A DNA stretch of 64,000 nucleotides from Lepidurus packardi. Its lineage: Eukaryota > Arthropoda > Branchiopoda > Notostraca > Triopsidae. This document shows, one piece after another, positions 57,930-64,000 of this stretch (the stretch's first letter is position 1; each line of letters starts with the position of its first letter). The stretch spans positions 13,450,790 to 13,514,789 of the forward strand of contig JAKZAN010000002.1 in NCBI GenBank assembly GCA_023053545.1. Reading direction: 5' to 3'. The translations under genes and the position numbers were made by a program. The notes beneath the pieces are model-generated. The model saw only the letters and a program-made list of their open reading frames with translations. It was not told the DNA's origin and did no database searches.

Positions 57930-59358
57930 CCTTCTAAGTTTCTTTTAAACCAGAATTTTTTTTATTTATTTTTCTTGGCAATGGCCGAAGAAGTTTGGCC
58001 GCCTTTGAAGCCCCGGGTACTACTGGTAGCCGTCCTTTGTATTTGTCTGCGTTGCGTTGGAAACTATACAAACTCTCCTTGCGCAGTAATTTTGTTTGCA
58101 TATACGAGGACCAACAATCCGGCCTGGAGCAGCCACGTGGGAATCGCTGATTTACGCCAATGGTACACACACTCGAAGCACAAGTCATGAAGGCCGGTCG
58201 TAAATATTTACGCCTTCCGTTCACCTAATTTACAATGTCAATACCAATGAGACAATACCTTGCTCGTAATCATTTAGCTAGCTAGAATGCACTGCAGCCT
58301 TCCAATGTGGTTATCGTCCAATTGGCGCACATGTCGAGCAGGGACAAAACAGGTGCCTTTCATCCAAACAACATGTTGGCCTGGTAACCGCCCGGAAACG
58401 CCTCGTCAACAATGCAGTGCCCCCCTGCTTGAGACAACCTCCTATTTATGTAACTAGTTCAAAGGAGAGGCTTTGGCCTCCTTGGCACCCCACCCCCCGT
58501 CCTCCGAAAGAGAAATCGAAAAACTTGGGTTATCACTCGGACCAAGAAAAAAAAATCGACCCTTATTGCTGCTAGCCAAAGGATTGAGCAGAATGTAGCC
58601 CCTATAACTGCATGAGTCTGATTAACTGCGAACAGGGCCTATGGTTAGCTCCTCAAGGCCGCGTCAGCCCCGCATGATCGGGGGAGTTGGCATTGTATCC
58701 GAGTCCATGTAGTGGTGGGGGGTGGGAGAGCTTAACGCCGTTGAGGAGGGGAAAACAATCAATATCGCATGAAAACCCAAGAGCGCATGACACCTCTTTC
58801 TGATCCCGTCCTTTCTCCCTTTTGCGGTCCATTGTGTCCCTCGTTTTCCCGCAGATACGTAAAGATCTACGCTGTGTAGATACGTCCCATGCTTCGCTAT
58901 AGCCACACACGTTCGCTTCGGCCGGTACCTCCACCATGAAGGGCTTTTAGGGCATAGGGAAACAAAGCTGGGCTCCCAGCAGGACGCATGCCCGACTTGA
59001 TTCCCCCTTCTGTCTTGGATCGATGTGCCACGTACATTTTCCCTGTGGCGAATTTGGAATTAAGAGACCACCTCTGCCGCGAACGCCAGTCGTACAACTC
59101 TTAAACTCGAAGGAGCTCCAGCTATTGTTGTGACTCGTGCTTAAAAATCCGACTCTTTCTTTCCCCCATCCGTTTGCGGGGTGATTCAAGGTGGCGCTCT
59201 GTCGTTTCGCACTTTTTAACATACTTCAACCTTCCATGGTTCTCTAGCAGTTCTAAGCTCCCAAGTTCCAAGTCGAAAGTAACACCCCCGTCAAACGAGC
59301 CTTACGAACGGCCAAGTCAGCCAGTGGTATTACGGGGTGTGAAAACGTCGATTGGGAA
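57930..59358. other. Divergent intergenic region of NEK8 and PCSK2
   Basis: 1.4 kb between two start codons that point apart. The part at 58180-59200 has several open frames in overlapping phases and C/A-rich runs, but no protein or structured RNA that I recognise. It presumably carries the PCSK2 promoter and 5' leader. Confidence 0.5.
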
Positions 59359-62300
59359 ATGGTGGTTTTGACCGTATGGCGTGCTAGTGCTTATCGCCCG
59401 CGTTTTTTCGCGCTCTTGGCACTGATTGTCGCCGTGCTATGCATGACCCCGTCTGCGAGTAGCACATCGTCTGGTCACGTGTTTACCAACTCTTTTCTGG
59501 TCAAACTCCGAGGGCCGCTTCCCAACAGTCACGCTCACCTATTAGCCAAAAAGTATGGCTTTGAGAACTTGGGCCCCGTAAGTTTTTTTCCTTCCTTTTT
59601 TTAAGTGATTCAAAGGTTCTTTGGATCAGGCTTCAACGATTCAGAAGATTCCTTGGTTCCATCACCAGGGCACAACGGCAAAACCTTGGTTGCGGGGGGC
59701 GTTACAAACTTAATTCCACTTTCAGATTTCGGTCATTGGCAATAAAATCTTTTCAATTGTGTAGGTGCTGGGTTCTTCAAGTGAATTCCACTTTCTTCAT
59801 CGAGCTCTGCCAGCTGCTCGCTCCAAACGGAGTGTAGGGCATATCAGATTGCTCAAAACGGACCCTACCGTAAGTGTTTCTCTTATCAATTTATACATTG
59901 ATTCTAAAACAGTCTTCCCATTTCGTTTCCGCATCAGTTGGCAACCTTTTGAGACTAGAATCTGTCCTACTCTTTCTTAACTTGCCTTTTAATTTTTGAA
60001 GATGCTGAAAGTTGCTGAATTGAGCTCCGGGAACAGTTATATTGAATAGTCAACACTTTATGACCCGGATTAAAAATGCAAGAGAATCAGCAAATAGGAG
60101 GAAACCAATGAGACGTAAGAAATTCATATCCAATTTGTTTCTCTGGCAAAACCCAAGTACATGGGTTTTGCCCGAGTCCTATTTCAAACGTACACCCAAA
60201 TGGCTCATCAAGTTTTGTTGGATTGGACACTTTACCAGGTTTAGAAATCCTTTTAGAAGTAATCCATGAATAATTTAGGAATTGAAATAGCCAGGATCTC
60301 TGAAAGCGGATTAGGAGACAGTAAAAAAAGAAAGCAAAAGCCCACACTTTACCTTACTTGTTTTTCTTTCTTTGCCGTAATGCTTCAAAGGTCGCCACAG
60401 CCATCCAGCAATCCGGATTCCGTCGCGTAAAACGAGGTTACCAGCCCTTCCGCGTGGAGAATTTAATCGACCAGCCGCTGCAGGAAACTGATCCCTCGGA
60501 CCCTTACTTCCCCTACCAATGGTATCTGGTAAGTCTCTCGCTTTCCTTTACAATTCCCAGTAGTAATTACAATCCATTACGCCCGGGCCGAGATAACAAC
60601 ACCCCTCGTCGCCCTCCCCCTTGAACTTTCCATCTCGGACCTCAAAAAAGGGCACACCTAGTATTCCTGGGAATCCCTCATTTCTGTTGAAACGTTAGAA
60701 AGCCCATCAAGTATCCTATGGGCTACTGTGATTTACCCCTTTTATTATTCAAGAAAAATACCGGACAGAATGGAGGAAAACCGCGTCTGGATCTGAACGT
60801 GGAGGCCGCTTGGGCGCAAGGCATTACCGGAAGAAATGTGACCACTGCTATCATGGATGACGGTATGAATAGCTGCGGAAATGAAAGGCCCAGAAATAAT
60901 AAGTGTTTCCGACAGGTGTTGACTACATGCATCCCGATCTGCGCTTCAACTACGTAAGCAACCAAGCCAAAGGGGGAAACACAGGCTTTCTCGTTATCTT
61001 TTTCTGATTGGAGGGGTGCTTTTCTCCTTTCTGTTACAGAACGCCCAAGCCAGCTATGATTTCAGCAGCAACGACCCGTTTCCGTACCCACGATACACCG
61101 ACGATTGGTTCAACAGGTAACTTTGGCTACCCGAGCTTAGCGCATCCATTTTCTGAACAGGAGCACAACCACATTTGACTCATTTCTTTTTTGGGGGCTC
61201 CGTCGCATAGCCATGGCACCCGCTGCGCCGGAGAAGTCTCAGCTGCCAGGGACAACCACGTCTGCGGAGTGGGTGTGGCCTATAACTCCAAGATTGCTGG
61301 TGCGCTGAGCGAAAGAAAAAAGGGGAAATTGTACCTCTAGTTTTAGACCGAGTTGGACTGTTAATCAAGTTTCCCTTTACGTTCATTTTAGGCATACGCA
61401 TGCTCGATCAGCCGTACATGACAGACTTGATTGAAGCCAACTCCATGGGCCACGAACCAGATCTAATCGACATTTACAGCGCGTCATGGGGTCCCACCGA
61501 CGACGGCAAAACGGTCGATGGACCCAGAAATGCCACGATGAGAGCCATAGTACGCGGTGTTAACGAGGTAAGAGGGGAGACGCTGAACTTGTCTTGGGCA
61601 AATCTGCTTTTTCCAACGACGTTTTCGCCTAGGGACGGAGAGGTTTGGGAAATATCTACGTTTGGGCGAGTGGCGACGGAGGTGCGGATGATGATTGCAA
61701 TTGCGATGGATACGCCGCTTCCATGTGGACCGTTTCTATCAATTCCGCCATCAACGATGGACAGAACGCGCATTACGATGAAAGCTGCTCCTCGACTTTG
61801 GCATCCACGTTTAGCAACGGAGCCAAAGATCCCAACACGGGTGTGGTAAGGCACTCTAAAGCACTCGACATTTTCAAAGCGCCTTTTCAACCTTTTGTTT
61901 CTTTTTCTTTGTGCTTTTCCGTTTTCTCCCACCTCGAAAAATTCCCAAAGGCTACGACTGATCTGTACGGCAAATGCACGAAAACTCATTCGGGGACTTC
62001 GGCAGCGGCTCCTGAAGCGGCTGGAGTATTTGCCCTCGCACTGGAAGCCAAGTAAGCAAATAAAAATAAAAAAAGCCCGCAATGTCACATAGTCAAGTAC
62101 TTTCCAGCACGTTGCTGACATGGAGAGACATCCAACATTTAACAGTACTCACCTCGAAGAGGAATTCGCTGTACGATGCCAAAAGCAGGTTCCTGTGGAC
62201 CATGAATGGCGTCGGCTTGGAGTTTAATCATCTTTTCGGCTTTGGGGTCTTGGATGCAGGGGCTATGGTGGCATTAGCCAAAGTGTGGAAGACTGTTCCT

Positions 62301-62993
62301 CCCAGGTTCCACTGCCAGGCAGGAACCACCAACGAAACTCGGTACTTGCTCTTTCTCTTTAACCTGGACGGGTCCCGAAAGGCACTTGGAAAGCAACTGA
62401 CTTCTTTTCTTGGGGGCGGGGTTGGCTAGAATTATCTCATCCAATGGATCCCTGATTTTACATTTGAAGACGGAAGCTTGTCAAAATACCGAGTCCGAAG
62501 TCAAGTATTTGGAACACGTTCAAGCCGTGGTCACTTTAAATGCGTCCAGGAGAGGCGATATTGAGATGTTTCTCACTTCCCCCATGGGCACCAAGTCCAT
62601 GATACTTAGTCGAAGGCCCAATGATGATGACAGTCGCGACGGATTCATCAAATGGCCGTTTATGACCACGCACACCTGGGGAGAGTATCCTCGCGGCACC
62701 TGGACCCTTGAGGTACGATTACAGAAATTTATATGATACTTGGAACTAGTAAAACAATAGCCCACTGTCCCGCGCCCAAAATGATTCCTGCTCAGGTCCG
62801 CGTACGGAGCCCCAAACTGGATTTGTCGGTGGGCTCAAAGGCTAACCATGCCCCGTATGGATTTCTGCGAGAGTGGACTTTAATGTTGCATGGAACACGC
62901 TCCCCACCTTATACAGGGCTCCCAGCTCCGGATCAGCACTCGAAATTGGCCATTGTCAAAAAAGCGCATGAAGAACGTAAGAGTGCGGAGTAA
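59359..62993 (+). CDS. PCSK2: Proprotein convertase 2 (PC2)
   Basis: PC2 cleaves neuropeptide and hormone precursors at paired basic sites in dense-core granules. Exon 1 (59359-59579) encodes a signal peptide ending near MTPSASS and the start of the propeptide ([13 protein letters not shown]). The propeptide ends with the self-cleavage site [10 protein letters not shown]. The subtilisin domain holds catalytic Asp (TTAIMDDG), His ([18 protein letters not shown]) and Ser ([20 protein letters not shown]). The oxyanion position is Asp in WASGDGG, the PC2 signature; furin and PC1 have Asn. The P domain has [24 protein letters not shown] and [14 protein letters not shown]. It ends [11 protein letters not shown] at 62991-62993. 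PC2 elsewhere needs the 7B2 chaperone, which is not in this window. About a dozen exons; internal boundaries are approximate. Confidence 0.95.
60145..60172. repeat. Perfect 11-bp inverted repeat in a PCSK2 intron
   Basis: GGCAAAACCCA and TGGGTTTTGCC are exact reverse complements with a six-base loop AGTACA. It lies in the roughly 510-base intron between the propeptide exons at about 59765-59868 and 60388. It could shape splicing or be a decayed mobile-element end; nothing else supports either. Confidence 0.85.
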
Positions 62994-64000
62994 ACAAAAT
63001 TAAAAAGAAGGAAGAATTCTTATGAATGCCAAGCAAAAAAGAGCGTTCTATTACACGGCTGAATCGATCAAGCAACACTTCTGTACTTTTTTTTGAAAGT
63101 GAAAGAGAACGAGTAAAGAAGGCAGGGCCGGCCGGCACTAGCAGCGTGTCCCTGTCTTACAAATTACAAAACTGGTGGTCAAGCAGCTATTATTTAACCC
63201 CTCGAGCTGTATTTCCCCCCGCTTTTGACTGAATTTTTAAAAAAGGGAAATAGCTCTTTCTTGTTCAAAAAGTTATATATATATATATTACTCCTTGAAC
63301 CAGAGTAGATTCTTGTAGTCTGTTATTCTGCATAATACTATCAGAATTCTATGTGTGTTCCAAATTACAGCATACCGTATAATGAATAGAAAGCTTTTAT
63401 GCATAATGCTTCCGAGAAAACCTTGGATGGGGCGCTTTAGCAATAGCTTGGCAATATAGCTTGGCAATAGGTGGCAGTAGTAGTGGTATGGACATTAGTC
63501 AAGCTTACAAAATGGGATAGATTCCCCTTCCTTAAACAGCTATACTATAAAGTGAACGGCAGCAAGGTTCCGAGAATTCACCGATCAATGTTTTCCTTTT
63601 AGTAGTCCGCCGTTCGCTTTTCGCCGTTTACCCACCACCACTACATGGTCCTTCACGTTTCAGTTCCGCTTTGAACGCCAACATCTTTGGAAATTGCGCA
63701 TTTTCGAGTGGCATTTGTTGCCTTCAATTTGAGATTTGGTAAGCACGTCTCTTGTTTCAATTTCTTGAATTCTTCAAGTTCCTTTAAAAGTAACAGGTGT
63801 ATGCTGTGAATCTTCCAGTAGGTTTCTTTCTACCCCTTAGCATTAGCCATTACATGTTATGATTTCGTTTCTTTTGCGTTCCCTTACCAGGATGCTGCTT
63901 GGGCCTTTGAATGTATTCTAGTAGTAGGCAGGTCTAGTAATAGCCTACAATACAATCGTTTCTGTTAAATGGTTCGCAGGTGTCCAGCTTAAAAAATGTC
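62994..64000. other. Downstream flank of PCSK2
   Basis: No gene was recognised in the last kilobase. A (TA)n run lies at about 63274-63289 and a short direct repeat, AGCTTGGCAATA, is near 63445-63470. The PCSK2 3' untranslated region should occupy the first part. Confidence 0.5.

Overview
This is a nuclear window from an animal. Nearly every gene is split by GT-AG introns, many only 50-150 bases long. The encoded proteins are metazoan: Msx-like homeobox, alpha/epsilon-sarcoglycan, PC2-type proprotein convertase, classical EF-hand calpain, SIN1, tankyrase, a Raw-type protein and NEK8. The genome is compact: several neighbouring stop codons lie only 60-450 bases apart. The species cannot be named from sequence alone. 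A Raw-like gene and a very divergent homeobox suggest an invertebrate bilaterian; NEK8 suggests an animal with signalling cilia.

Layout. 0-3 kb: DSN1 (+) tail-to-tail with SIN1/MAPKAP1 (-). 3-12.7 kb: a gene-poor stretch with one credible isolated exon (4464-4786), a perfect hairpin and an AP-1/CRE site pair. 12.75-15.74 kb: a 14-exon Raw-like gene (+) whose domains form a duplicated (EF-hand pair + deoxyribosyltransferase-like) arrangement. 16.8-19.8 kb: two secreted Thr-rich mucin-like genes (-), one with four Arg-Val-Arg-Arg convertase sites. 21.0-24.7 kb: Msx-like homeobox (+) ending 62 bases from the ZC3H14/Nab2 gene (-). 25.4-27.2 kb: alpha/epsilon-sarcoglycan (-). 27.8-32.4 kb: tankyrase (-), divergent from COG2 (+, 32.9-35.8 kb). 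36.2-43.0 kb: classical calpain (-) with a Pro/Tyr linker. 43.6-45.3 kb: intronless CTNNBL1 (-). 46.5-52.4 kb: RBBP6 (+), convergent with ribosomal protein S2 (-, 52.6-53.5 kb). 54.5-57.9 kb: NEK8 kinase (-), divergent from PCSK2 (+, 59.4-63.0 kb).

The genes are mostly unrelated housekeeping and developmental loci, not an operon. Possible functional links are weak: CTNNBL1 and RBBP6 (splicing and 3' processing) are divergent neighbours, and the window holds both a convertase and a secreted protein with repeated convertase-type sites. Splice models for DSN1, SIN1, the Raw-like gene, both mucins, the homeobox gene and RPS2 were followed base by base and keep frame throughout. Models for the other genes rest on exon-by-exon similarity, and their internal boundaries are approximate.
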